From Candidatus Eisenbacteria bacterium (GTDB lineage Bacteria > Eisenbacteria > RBG-16-71-46 > JACRLI01), in NCBI GenBank assembly GCA_016235265.1, contig JACRLI010000019.1, forward strand, positions 114,351-178,350: DNA of 64,000 nt. Reading direction: 5' to 3'. The notes below the pieces were generated by a model, which was not told where the DNA came from, made no database searches, and was given only the letters and a program-made list of their open reading frames with translations. The position numbers were made by a program, and so were the translations under genes. Below are positions 32,336 to 40,758 of the stretch, one piece after another (position 1 is the stretch's first letter; every line of letters starts with the position of its first letter).

Positions 32336-35300
32336 ATGTCCTGGATGCGACGGTGCGCGATGCTGGCGGGGGCGGCCCTGGCATTGGTGTCGGGGCCGGT
32401 CCGCGGGGCCGGCGCGGTCCTGGATCCGTTCGAGGACCTCTCCGCCTGGTCCGCCCACCCGGCGGACGGGGTGGAGCTGGCGATCCGGCCCGACACCGGC
32501 GTCCAGGGCCGCTGTATGCGCCTGGACTTCCGTTTCGTGAAGGGCGGGGGCTACGCGATCGCGCGGCGGGCGCTGGCCCTGGAGCTTCCCGGGAACTACG
32601 CCTTCAGCTTCCGGGTGCGCGGCGCCTGCGGCCCCCAGACGCTGGAGTTCAAGCTGGTGGATTCCACCGGCGCCAACGTGTGGTGGAGCACCCGGCGAGA
32701 TTTCGCCTTCCCGTCCGGCTGGGACAGCGTGGTCATCCGGAAGCGCCACATCCAGTTTGCGTGGGGTCCTGCGGGAGGCGGGGAGATCCGGCACGTGGCC
32801 TCCCTGGAGATCGTGGTCACCGCCGGGAGCGGCGGGGCCGGCAGCGTGTGGGTGGACGAGTTGAATCTGCGCCCGCTGCCGCCGCCGGACACGAGCCCGG
32901 TGGCCCCCGTGGCCGTGGCCTCGTCGTCGGCGCCGGAATGCGAGACCACCCGGGCGCTGGATGGCGACTCGCTCAGCTTCTGGTCCAGCCGGCGGGACGA
33001 TCCCGCCCCGTGGCTGATGCTGGACCTGGGCTCGCCCCGCGAGTACGGCGGCCTGGTGTTCGACTGGGTGCAGGGGCGGCAGGTCGCCGGCTACACCGTG
33101 GAGGCCTCCGACGACACCGTCACCTGGCGCACGCTGTGGTCGGTGCGCGGCGGCAATCGCGCGCGCGAATACGTGTACGCGCCCGAGTGCGAATCGCGCT
33201 ACGTGCGGGTGCGCGCCGAGGCGTCCCCGGCCCTGCGGGGCATGGGCATCCGGGAGATCCGGGTGCAGCCCCCGGCGTGGTCGGCCACGCGCGAGACCTT
33301 CTTCCAGAACCTGGCCCAGGAGGCCCCCCGCGGGATGTACCCGCGCGGGATGTCCGGCCAGCAGTCGTTCTGGACCGTGCTGGGCCCGGACGGGGGCCCG
33401 CGCACCTGCCTCCTCGGCGAGGACGGCGCGGTCGAGTACGCGAAGTCCTCGGCCTCCATCGAGCCGTTCCTGACCGTGGACGGCCGGTTGCTCACATGGA
33501 AGGACATGCGCGCCGAGCAGTGGCTCCAGGACGGCGACCTGCCCATGCCCACGGTGCGCTGGCCGGCGAAGGACATCTCGCTCACCGTGTCGGGCTTCGC
33601 GGCCGAGGCGGGGGACTCCGTCTCGGGGCTGCGGCGCGACGCCGACCTCAAGGGCGCGGTGTTCGTCCGCTACCTCGTCCGCAACTCGGGCCTGGGCCGC
33701 CACCGGATCACGCTGCACCTGGCCCTGCGCCCGTTCCAGGTGAACCCCCCGGCCCAGTTCCTGAACACCCCGGGCGGGACGGCGCGCGTGGGCCGCCTGG
33801 AGTACCGGGGCTGCGCGGTCCGCGTCGGCGGGCGGCTGGTGGCGCGCAGCCTCACGCGGCCGGACGCCGTCGGCGCAGCCGCGTTCGGCACGGGCGAGAT
33901 CACCGACTTCCTGCGCCAGGGCCGGGTCCCGCCGATGCCGGTGGCGGAGGATCCCTTCGAGGCGGCCTCCGGGGCCCAGGCGTTTGACATGACGCTGGGA
34001 CCGGGGGAGCAGCGCGAGGTGACCCTGCTGCTGCCTTCGCCGGACGCCCGGGCCGGTTCGGAATCGGAGGTGGCGCAGCCGGGCCCGGAAGTGGACCGCG
34101 AGTTCGAGGCCGCGCGGAGGGCGTGGCGGGAACGGCTCGATCGCGTGGGGGTGGCGCTCCCCAGGTCCGCCGAAGGCGTGGCGCGCTCGCTGCGTGCGCA
34201 GCTGGCGTACATCCTGGTGAGCCGCTCCGGCCCGGCGCTGCAGCCGGGCACGCGCTCCTACGCGCGCAGTTGGATTCGCGACGGTTCCATGATGTGCTCG
34301 GCGCTGCTGCGGCTGGGCCACCCGGAGGCGGTGAAGGCCTTCCTGGAGTGGTTCGCGGGGTACCTTTACAACAACGGCAAGGTGCCGTGTTGCGTGGACG
34401 CCCGCGGCTCCGACCCGGTCCCGGAGAACGACAGCGGCGGCGAGTTCCTGTACCTGGTGGCCGAGTACTACCGCTACACCGGCGACCGGGCCACGGTGGA
34501 GCGATTGTGGCCGCGGGTGACCGCGGCGGTGGGCTACATGGACGATCTGCGCGCGCAGCGGCGCACCGCGGAGTACCGCGCGCCCGGCAAGGAGCCCTAC
34601 TTCGGGCTGCTCCCGGAGTCCATCAGCCACGAGGGCTACTCCGCGCAGCCGATGCACTCCTACTGGGACGACTTCTGGGCGCTGCGCGGCTACAAGGACG
34701 CCGCCTGGCTGGCGGGGGCGCTGGGACACGCCGCCCAGGGCCGCAAGTTCGCTTCGGCGCGGGACCAATTCCAGGCCGACCTGGCGGCCTCCGTCCGTGC
34801 CGCCATGAAGAGCAAGGGCATCGACTACGTGCCCGGCTGCGCGGAACTGGGGGATTTTGACGCCACCTCGACCACCGTGGCGCTGGAGCCGGCCCAGGCC
34901 GGCGCGATCCTGCCTCCGGGAGCGCTGCGCCGCACCTTCGAGCGCTACGACGAGTTCTTCCTCGGCCGCACCGGTGGGAAGCCGTGGGATGCGTACACCC
35001 CGTACGAGACGCGCGTGATCGGATCCTACGTGCGCCTGGGCTGGCGGGAGAAGCTGCCGCGGGTGCTGGAGTTCTTCCTGGGGGCGCGCAAGCCCGCGGG
35101 CTGGGCGCAATGGCCGGAAGTGGTGTGGCGGGAGGACCGGGTGCCGAAGTTCCTGGGGGACCTGCCGCACACCTGGGTGGGCTCCGACTTCGCGCGCTCG
35201 GTGCTCGACATGCTGGCCTACGTGCGCGAGAGCGACTCCGCGCTGGTGGTGGGCGCCGGTCTGCCGCGCGAGTGGATGACCCAGGACTCCGGCGTGAGCG

Positions 35301-35536
35301 TGCGCGGCCTGCGCACCCCGTTCGGCCCGCTGAGCTACCGGATGTGGGTGGAGCAGGGGGCGCTGAGGGTGGAGGTGGCGGCGGGGCTCCGGCTGCCCCC
35401 GGGAGGGCTGGTGGTCGCGGGTCCCACGGGCGAGAGCCCGGGGCCGCGGGCCTGGACTGGCGTGGCCGCTTCCGCCGTCACCGCGGAGGGTCCGGTGGTG
35501 CGCCGGCTGCCGGCCTCGCTGCGCGCGACGTGGTAG
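32336..35536 (+). CDS. Exported discoidin-domain, six-hairpin glycosidase-like protein
   Basis: This is a 1066-residue secreted protein. After a signal peptide (MLAGAALALVSGPVRGAG), residues 30-190 form a CBM-like beta-sandwich. Residues 200-310 are an F5/8-type-C (discoidin) domain (TTRALDGDSLSFWSSR, WLMLDLGSPREYGGLVFDWV, RYVRVRAEAS). The C-terminal half is an (alpha/alpha)6 barrel (YARSWIRDGSMMCSALLRLG, GKVPCCVDARGSDPVPENDS, FGLLPESISHEGYSAQPMHS, YWDDFWALRGYKDA, DFDATSTTVAL). Acidic residues in WIRDG and ENDSGGE are candidate catalytic or sugar-binding groups. I cannot assign it to a numbered GH family; it recalls GH15/37/63-like barrels. Its place directly after the importer suggests it trims or debranches the imported glucan. 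Confidence 0.7.
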   Translation: MSWMRRCAMLAGAALALVSGPVRGAGAVLDPFEDLSAWSAHPADGVELAIRPDTGVQGRCMRLDFRFVKGGGYAIARRALALELPGNYAFSFRVRGACGPQTLEFKLVDSTGANVWWSTRRDFAFPSGWDSVVIRKRHIQFAWGPAGGGEIRHVASLEIVVTAGSGGAGSVWVDELNLRPLPPPDTSPVAPVAVASSSAPECETTRALDGDSLSFWSSRRDDPAPWLMLDLGSPREYGGLVFDWVQGRQVAGYTVEASDDTVTWRTLWSVRGGNRAREYVYAPECESRYVRVRAEASPALRGMGIREIRVQPPAWSATRETFFQNLAQEAPRGMYPRGMSGQQSFWTVLGPDGGPRTCLLGEDGAVEYAKSSASIEPFLTVDGRLLTWKDMRAEQWLQDGDLPMPTVRWPAKDISLTVSGFAAEAGDSVSGLRRDADLKGAVFVRYLVRNSGLGRHRITLHLALRPFQVNPPAQFLNTPGGTARVGRLEYRGCAVRVGGRLVARSLTRPDAVGAAAFGTGEITDFLRQGRVPPMPVAEDPFEAASGAQAFDMTLGPGEQREVTLLLPSPDARAGSESEVAQPGPEVDREFEAARRAWRERLDRVGVALPRSAEGVARSLRAQLAYILVSRSGPALQPGTRSYARSWIRDGSMMCSALLRLGHPEAVKAFLEWFAGYLYNNGKVPCCVDARGSDPVPENDSGGEFLYLVAEYYRYTGDRATVERLWPRVTAAVGYMDDLRAQRRTAEYRAPGKEPYFGLLPESISHEGYSAQPMHSYWDDFWALRGYKDAAWLAGALGHAAQGRKFASARDQFQADLAASVRAAMKSKGIDYVPGCAELGDFDATSTTVALEPAQAGAILPPGALRRTFERYDEFFLGRTGGKPWDAYTPYETRVIGSYVRLGWREKLPRVLEFFLGARKPAGWAQWPEVVWREDRVPKFLGDLPHTWVGSDFARSVLDMLAYVRESDSALVVGAGLPREWMTQDSGVSVRGLRTPFGPLSYRMWVEQGALRVEVAAGLRLPPGGLVVAGPTGESPGPRAWTGVAASAVTAEGPVVRRLPASLRATW

Positions 35537-35570
35537 GGCCGACGCGCCCGCGAATTCCAGAAGGCGCGGC

Positions 35571-35584
35571 GCGGACGCGTCCGC
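35571..35584. terminator. Palindrome between convergent genes
   Basis: GCGGACGCGTCCGC is a perfect 14-bp palindrome in the 55-bp gap between the converging discoidin-glycosidase and beta-glucosidase stops. There is no U-tract; the assignment as a bidirectional terminator rests on position. Confidence 0.35.
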
Positions 35585-35591
35585 TCCCGCC

Positions 35592-36950
35592 TCAGCGCCC
35601 CAGGTTCTCCCCGTTGGACCGGATCACCTCGCGGTAGAATTCCCCGCTGGCCTTGGGGGTGCGCTCCTGGGTCTCGAAATCCACGTGCGTCAGCCCGAAG
35701 CGCATCGAATACCCGCAGCTCCACTCGTAGTTGTCGAGCAGCGACCACGCGAAGTAACCCCGCAGATCCACCCCCAGCCGGATGGCCTCGAGCGCGGCGC
35801 GCAGGTGGCGGCGCAGGTATTCCACCCGCCGCGGATCCTCCACGCGCGAGCCCTCCGCCCGGGCGGGGTCCGGGAAGGCGGCGCCGTTCTCGGTGACATA
35901 GAGCGGGATGTCGCCGTAGAGCTCCTTCACGCGGCACAGGCAGCGGGTGAGGGCCCCGGGCGCCACCTCCCAGTCCATCGCGGTGTACTCGCGCTCCGGG
36001 AAGCGCACCGTGGAGGAGCGCACCGGCGCTCCGGCGTCGTCGTGGCGGGTGACGCCGCGGGTGTAGTAGTTGATCCCCAGGAAGTCCAGCGGTTGCCGGA
36101 TGAGCCGGAAGTCGGCCTCCGGAGGCGCCTGCCATCCGGGGGCATAGGCCTCCACCAGCGCGGCGGGGTAGCGGCCCAGCAGCGCGGCGTCGAGGTACTG
36201 GCGGTTCATGTACTCGTCCGCTCGCAGGGTCGCGGCCCGGTCGGCGGGGGAGTCGCTGTGCGGCTCCTTGGGCTCGAGGTTCACCACCAGGCCGATCCGG
36301 TTGCGACCCACGGCCCGGTAGGCCTGCACCGCGGCGCCGTGGGCGCGCATGAGGTTGTGCGCCGCCCGTCCGGCCTCGCCGCGGTCCGCGTGCCCCGGCG
36401 CGTGCACCCCGAAGAGGTAGCCGGCGTCCACCACCACCCACGGCTCGTTCAGCGTGGCCCACATCGGCACGCGGTCGTCGAGCGCCTCGAACGCCACCCG
36501 CGCATAGTCCGCGAACCAGTGCGCGGAGTCCGGGTTGGGCCAGCCGCCCAGGTCGTCCAGCGCGGCCGGCAGGTCCCAGTGGTACAGCGTGACCAGCGGC
36601 TGGATCCCGTTCGAGAGCAGCAGGTCCACCAGGCGGTCATAGAAGCCCAGCCCGGCACGGTTGACCCGGCCGCGGCCCCCGGGCAGCACGCGGCTCCACG
36701 AGATGCTGAAGCGGTACGCGGCGAGGCCCAGCTCCTTCATCCGGCGCACGTCGTCGGCGTAGCGGCGATAGTGGTCGCAGGCCACGTCGCCGGTCTGGTT
36801 CTCGTGGGTGCGTCCGGGGGTGTGGGAGAAGCGGTGCCAGATGCTGGGACCGGCGCCGTCGGCCAGGGGTGAGCCTTCCACCTGGTAGGCGGACGTCGCT
36901 GCGCCCCACAGGAAGCCGTCGGGAAAGCGGGTCGGTCCCAGGTCGGGCAT
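35592..36950 (-). CDS. GH1 beta-glucosidase
   Basis: This 452-residue cytoplasmic enzyme is a retaining GH1 beta-glucosidase of typical length. It starts MPDLGPTRFPDGFLWGAATS, which matches the family N-terminus. The acid/base Glu is in ATLNEPWVV (near residue 165) and the nucleophile Glu in LYVTENGA (near 353). Substrate-binding motifs include VTLYHWDLPAAL, FLGINYYTR and RGYFAWSLLDNYEWSCGY. No clear Shine-Dalgarno precedes the ATG; other in-frame ATGs up to 37050 would add an unrelated extension. It converges on the beta-1,2-glucan locus and would hydrolyse sophorose or other beta-linked disaccharides left by the GH94 enzyme. Confidence 0.93.
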   Translation of the reverse strand: MPDLGPTRFPDGFLWGAATSAYQVEGSPLADGAGPSIWHRFSHTPGRTHENQTGDVACDHYRRYADDVRRMKELGLAAYRFSISWSRVLPGGRGRVNRAGLGFYDRLVDLLLSNGIQPLVTLYHWDLPAALDDLGGWPNPDSAHWFADYARVAFEALDDRVPMWATLNEPWVVVDAGYLFGVHAPGHADRGEAGRAAHNLMRAHGAAVQAYRAVGRNRIGLVVNLEPKEPHSDSPADRAATLRADEYMNRQYLDAALLGRYPAALVEAYAPGWQAPPEADFRLIRQPLDFLGINYYTRGVTRHDDAGAPVRSSTVRFPEREYTAMDWEVAPGALTRCLCRVKELYGDIPLYVTENGAAFPDPARAEGSRVEDPRRVEYLRRHLRAALEAIRLGVDLRGYFAWSLLDNYEWSCGYSMRFGLTHVDFETQERTPKASGEFYREVIRSNGENLGR

Positions 36951-37063
36951 GGGTCTTTCGGGGTTGGAGGCGGTTCGCGCGGGCCCCGGAACGGTCGGGG
37001 TCCGTTCGCAATCATCGAAGCCATAACAGATTCGGGAATCGGAGTCCATCGCGGGTGTGGCCC

Positions 37064-37101
37064 GGCGCAACCTCGGGCGCAACCCCGGGCGCAACCCCGG
37101 G
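37064..37101. repeat. Three tandem 12-bp repeats
   Basis: The unit GGCGCAACC-(C/T)-CG occurs three times in a row in the 251-bp gap between the divergent beta-glucosidase and kinase genes. A small dyad (GATTCGGGAATC, 37029-37040) lies beside it. The repeats could be a regulatory protein site or a slippage product. The remainder of the gap shows no clear promoter, though TATCAT at 37136-37141 is a possible -10 for the kinase. Confidence 0.5.
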
Positions 37102-37201
37102 ACTGTTGCATGCGTCCCACCTTGTGAGACACTTCTATCATCCGGAGAACCGCCCATCGTGCCCGGCGCAGTGCCGCCGCGCCGGAGATTCGGGGGATCG
37201 C

Positions 37202-39370
37202 ATGGCCGTGCTTCCAGGGGAACGCCTCGCTCACTACGAGTTGCTGGAGACGCTCGGTGCCGGCGGCATGGGAGAAGTGTGGCGCGCCCTGGACACCCGC
37301 CTGGGGCGCGAGGTGGCACTCAAGGTCCTTCCCGAGCACCTGGCGCGCGACCCGGGCCGGCTGGCGAGATTCCGGCGCGAGGCCCGCGCGGTGGCCGCGC
37401 TGAACCACCCCAACATCGTGACCATCCACTCGGTGGAAGAGCAGGACGGGGTGCACTTTCTGACCCTCGAGCTGTTGCCGGGCACCACGCTGGCCCGGTG
37501 CATCCCGCGCGCCGGGATGCACCTCGAGTTGTTCCTGCAGCTGGCCGTGCCGCTCTCGGGCGCGGTGGGCGCGGCCCACGAGCGCGGAATCCTGCACCGG
37601 GACCTCAAGCCCGCCAACATCATGGTCACCGGCGACGGACGCGTGAAGGTGCTCGATTTCGGCCTGGCCCGCCCGCGGGATGCCGCCGGCGGGGAACCGT
37701 TGCTGCCCGCGCCGGAGCCCGCCGGCGACAGCTCGCTTTCGGGCACGCTGGCGTACATGTCCCCGGAACAGATCCGCGGGGAGGCGCTGGACCACCGCTC
37801 GGACATCTTCTCCCTCGGCGTGGTGCTCTACGAAATGGCGGCGGGGCGCCGGCCCTTCCCGGGCGAGTCTTTCGAGGAACTCGCCGCGGGGATTCTGAAC
37901 GAGCGGCCGGTGCCGCTTTCGGCGCTCCGGCCGGACCTGCCCGTGGAACTGTCGCTGCTGGTGGGGCGCTGTCTGGAGAAGGAGCCGCAGCGGCGCACGC
38001 AGTCCGCGCTGGACCTCCGGCTGGCCCTCGAGGACGTGCTCCGCGGGCTGCAGGCGCCGCGGCCCGGGGGCGTGCCCACGGTGGCGGTGCTGCCCTTCGC
38101 CGACCTGAGCCGCGAGCGCGACCAGGGTTACTTCTGCGAGGGGGTGGCCGAGGAGATCCTCAATTCGCTGGCGCGCGTGCAGGGACTCCAGGTGGCCTCG
38201 CGGATGTCCTCGTTCCGGCTGCACGGCACGCTCCTGGACAGCCGCGAGATCGGGCAGCGGCTGGGCGTGCGCCACCTGCTGGAGGGCAGCGTGCGCAAGG
38301 AGGGCTCGCGGCTGCGCATCGCCGTGCAGCTGACGGACGCCGAGGGGGGCTTCAGCGAGTGGTCGGAGCGCTACGACCGCGAGCTCCACGACGTGTTCGC
38401 CATCCAGGACGAGATCGCGCGCAGCGTGGTGCGTGAGCTGGAGGTGACGCTGAGCCCCGGGGAGCGCCACGCCATCGGCAGGCAGGCCACCACTCACGTG
38501 CAGGCCTACGACTACTACCTCCGGGGACGGAAGTTCTTCTACCACTACGGAAGGCGCGACATCGAGTTCGCCCTGCAGCTGTTCACCCGGGCCATCGAGC
38601 TGGATCCCGCGTTCGCGCTGGCCCACGCGGGGGCGGCGGACTGCTGGGCGTACCTGTACTTCTACGCCGAGCGCACCGAGGCCAACCGGCGGGAGGCGGA
38701 CGCGGCCAGCCGGCGCGCCCTGGAACTGGCCCCGGAGCTGGCGCAGGCGCATGCCTCGCGCGGCGTGGCGCTGTCCCTGGCGGGCGGGGACGCCGGGGCC
38801 GAGGAGGCCTTCGAGACCGCGATCCGCATGGATCCGCGCCTGTTCGAGGCGCGTTACTTCTACGCCCGTCACTGCTTCGTGCGCGGGCAGCTGGAGAAGT
38901 CGGCCCGGCTCTTCGAGGATGCGGCGGTGGTGCGGCCGGAGGACTTTCAGTCGCTGCTGCTGGTGGGCCAGGTGTACGACGCGCTGGGCCTCCCCGAGGA
39001 CGCGGCCCGGGTGCGCCGCAGCGGGGTGGCCGTGGTGGAGGAGCACCTGGGGCATCACCCGGACGACGCCCGGGCGCTGTACATGGGCGCCAACGGGCTG
39101 GTGTGCCTGGGCCGCCGGGAGCAGGGCCTGCGCTGGCTGGAGCGCGCCATGGGGCTGGAGCCGCTGGAGTCCATGAGCCTCTACAACGCCGGCTGCATCC
39201 GTTCCATGGCGGGGCAGGTGGAGGAGGCCATCGCCTGCCTGGAGCAGGCCGTGGACGCGGGGCTGGCGCAGCGGGGCTGGTTCGACCACGACTCCAACCT
39301 GGATCCGCTCCGGGAGCACCCCCGCTTCAAGGCGCTGATGGACCGCATTCCCGCCGCCGCGCCGGCCTGA
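37202..39370 (+). CDS. Ser/Thr protein kinase with TolB-like and TPR domains
   Basis: This is a 722-residue cytoplasmic kinase. Residues 10-270 are a complete Hanks-type kinase: glycine loop LGAGGMGEVWRAL, Lys in VALKVL near 38, HRDLKPANI near 134, DFGLARP near 152 and the APE-equivalent MSPEQIRG. Residues about 295-440 are a TolB/FlgO-like domain (TVAVLPFADLSRERDQGYFC, LLEGSVRKEGSRLRIAVQL). Residues 455-720 are TPR repeats (FTRAIELDPAFALAHAGAAD, FETAIRMDPRLFEARYFYAR). There is no transmembrane segment. This architecture is common in Acidobacteria and relatives, where its targets are mostly unknown. The ATG at 37202 lies after GGGGGATCGC. It converges with an exported protein that carries the TWGN tail. 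Confidence 0.9.
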   Translation: MAVLPGERLAHYELLETLGAGGMGEVWRALDTRLGREVALKVLPEHLARDPGRLARFRREARAVAALNHPNIVTIHSVEEQDGVHFLTLELLPGTTLARCIPRAGMHLELFLQLAVPLSGAVGAAHERGILHRDLKPANIMVTGDGRVKVLDFGLARPRDAAGGEPLLPAPEPAGDSSLSGTLAYMSPEQIRGEALDHRSDIFSLGVVLYEMAAGRRPFPGESFEELAAGILNERPVPLSALRPDLPVELSLLVGRCLEKEPQRRTQSALDLRLALEDVLRGLQAPRPGGVPTVAVLPFADLSRERDQGYFCEGVAEEILNSLARVQGLQVASRMSSFRLHGTLLDSREIGQRLGVRHLLEGSVRKEGSRLRIAVQLTDAEGGFSEWSERYDRELHDVFAIQDEIARSVVRELEVTLSPGERHAIGRQATTHVQAYDYYLRGRKFFYHYGRRDIEFALQLFTRAIELDPAFALAHAGAADCWAYLYFYAERTEANRREADAASRRALELAPELAQAHASRGVALSLAGGDAGAEEAFETAIRMDPRLFEARYFYARHCFVRGQLEKSARLFEDAAVVRPEDFQSLLLVGQVYDALGLPEDAARVRRSGVAVVEEHLGHHPDDARALYMGANGLVCLGRREQGLRWLERAMGLEPLESMSLYNAGCIRSMAGQVEEAIACLEQAVDAGLAQRGWFDHDSNLDPLREHPRFKALMDRIPAAAPA

Positions 39371-39402
39371 TCGGCGCCCGGAACCACGCGCGGATAACGC
39401 GA

Positions 39403-39433
39403 CGCCCCGCGGGGTGTGGGACCCCGCGGGGCG
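39403..39433. terminator. Bidirectional hairpin between kinase and exported protein genes
   Basis: CGCCCCGCGGGG and CCCCGCGGGGCG form a perfect 12-bp stem around a 7-nt loop in the 105-bp gap between two convergent genes. It works equally on both strands. There is no U-tract. Confidence 0.55.
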
Positions 39434-39475
39434 CGCTGCTCGAACCAGGTCCCCGGTGGAACCCGGCCGAAAGTC

Positions 39476-40282
39476 CTACTTGTACTGACGCTTCAGGTTG
39501 CCCCAGGTCTTCGACGAGACCGGCGTGGTGCCGGCGCCGTAGAACTCGATCCGCGACCAGGTCACGCGGAAGCGGGCGTCGGTGTTGCCGCAGTCGGCGT
39601 ACGCCTTCACCGCGCCGCCCACACGACCGTCGTTCAGCATGCCCCACAGACCGTAGGGGGGGTCCTCAGCCGGGTTGGCCATGTCGAAGGCCAGCGGGCC
39701 GGAGGAGTGACGCACACCAGCCACCCAGATCACGTACTCGACCGTGGCCGGGTCGCCGGCGGTGAGGCTGTGCGGGAGATAGATCATCTCCATGCGCACC
39801 ATCTGGCCCTTGGCGTAGGTGAGGCCGCCGTGGGCGGGGATGGTGAACGACCAGAACGGGAGACGGCCGCCGAAGATGGCGATCTCACCCGTGCGGGTGT
39901 TCAGCATGAACTCACCGTCGCCGTCCTTCGACCACCACGGCGAGATGCGCATGTAGGCTTCGCCGTCGCCGGTGCCTTCGCACACCACGTCGGCGGCGAA
40001 ACGGAACTGGGAGTTGTTGTCGAACGCCGCCCAGGTGGCGCCGCCGTCCTCGGAGAAGGACCAGTTATGCAGGTTCGCGAAGCCGCATCCAGAGAGCCCC
40101 TCGTCGCTGATGACGATCATGGACGGGTAGCTGTTGATGGACGAAGCCGTCGACAGCGGGCTGTCGTTCCAGATCTTGAGCTTGATGAGCGCGCCATTCG
40201 GGCTGGGCGTGGCTGCCAGGGCCGCCGAGGCACAGACGGCGACGAGCAGGAACGCCGCGAGGACCTTGTAGCTGTTCCGCAT
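39476..40282 (-). CDS. Exported protein of unknown function with TWGN C-terminal tail
   Basis: This 268-residue protein has a clear signal peptide (VLAAFLLVAVCASAALAAT). The mature part is a probable beta-sandwich rich in Trp and Asn, with segments such as CGFANLHNWSFSEDGGATWA, DGEAYMRISPWWSKDGDGEF and VEYVIWVAGVRHSSGP. I do not recognise the family. The chain ends TTPVSSKTWGNLKRQYK. An equivalent tail closes the unrelated exported protein at 50658, so the tail looks like a sorting or processing signal. A GGAGG precedes the ATG, and a good promoter lies 87 bp upstream. It sits next to a kinase-TPR gene, as does the other TWGN-tailed protein. Confidence 0.75.
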   Translation of the reverse strand: MRNSYKVLAAFLLVAVCASAALAATPSPNGALIKLKIWNDSPLSTASSINSYPSMIVISDEGLSGCGFANLHNWSFSEDGGATWAAFDNNSQFRFAADVVCEGTGDGEAYMRISPWWSKDGDGEFMLNTRTGEIAIFGGRLPFWSFTIPAHGGLTYAKGQMVRMEMIYLPHSLTAGDPATVEYVIWVAGVRHSSGPLAFDMANPAEDPPYGLWGMLNDGRVGGAVKAYADCGNTDARFRVTWSRIEFYGAGTTPVSSKTWGNLKRQYK

Positions 40283-40368
40283 GGTGAGGGTTCCTCCTTC
40301 GGAAGGTTGACAGGGTGACGACGCGTTACGGATCCGACGAGGTGAATCCAAATCTGTGACCCAAGGAG

Positions 40369-40397
40369 ATTCTAACCACCGGGACCTTGATTCGCAA
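40369..40397 (-). promoter_or_regulatory. Promoter of the exported TWGN-tail protein
   Basis: On the minus strand TTGCGA (40397-40392), a 17-bp spacer and TAGAAT (40374-40369) form a good sigma-70-type promoter. The 5' leader would be about 80 nt. This sits in an unusually AT-rich gap (40283-40758) that also holds two dyads and the promoter of the divergent subtilase. Confidence 0.6.
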
Positions 40398-40419
40398 GAT
40401 ATTTTCTTGGCGTATCTCT

Positions 40420-40443
40420 ATGAAACACAATGACTTGTTTCAT
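40420..40443. promoter_or_regulatory. Inverted repeat, probable regulator site
   Basis: ATGAAACA and TGTTTCAT form a perfect 8-bp dyad separated by 8 bp. It lies just upstream of the -35 of the minus-strand promoter at 40397, a typical place for an activator. Its AT content is far above the surrounding coding DNA. Confidence 0.5.
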
Positions 40444-40490
40444 TTTCATGATCGGTTACATGCCCACTGGGCGGCCGCGGGTGTAGTTGC

Positions 40491-40504
40491 TGAAAACGCT
40501 TACA
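40491..40504. promoter_or_regulatory. LacI/CcpA-type operator candidate
   Basis: TGAAAACGCTTACA matches the generic LacI/CcpA-family operator pattern T-G-W-A-A-R-C-G-Y-T-W-N-C-A at all 14 positions. It lies between the divergent TWGN-tail and subtilase genes, about 140 bp upstream of the subtilase -35. The regulator could be the LacI protein encoded at 11814, whose own operator is similar, but other family members are possible. Confidence 0.45.
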
Positions 40505-40643
40505 TTTACGCTCAGCACGGACCCCGCGGAATGACGGACTTCGCCGTCCTGGACCGGCGACGCCCCCGATTCAGGACCGAGGGAGCTCTGGCCGCCGGGG
40601 AGCAAGGGCCGCAACGAGTTGGGCGTCGCATTCTCATCGGTCT

Positions 40644-40672
40644 TTGACGCGTTATTGCGCGGGTGCTAGTCT
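40644..40672 (+). promoter_or_regulatory. Promoter of the subtilase gene
   Basis: TTGACG (40644-40649), a 17-bp spacer and TAGTCT (40667-40672) with TGC immediately before it form an extended -10 promoter. The start codon is about 80 nt beyond the expected transcription start. Confidence 0.6.
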
Positions 40673-40758
40673 TCCGCCTTCACCCACGGTTGGGTAAGGC
40701 CCCGCGCGGCGCCTCCGGGCTCCGCGGCCGCTGCGTCGTCCTCCCTCGGAGGTGCCCC

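Noticed and set aside
37064-37101. Short tandem repeats as a CRISPR array
   Set aside because: Units are 12 bp with no spacers, and no cas genes are present.
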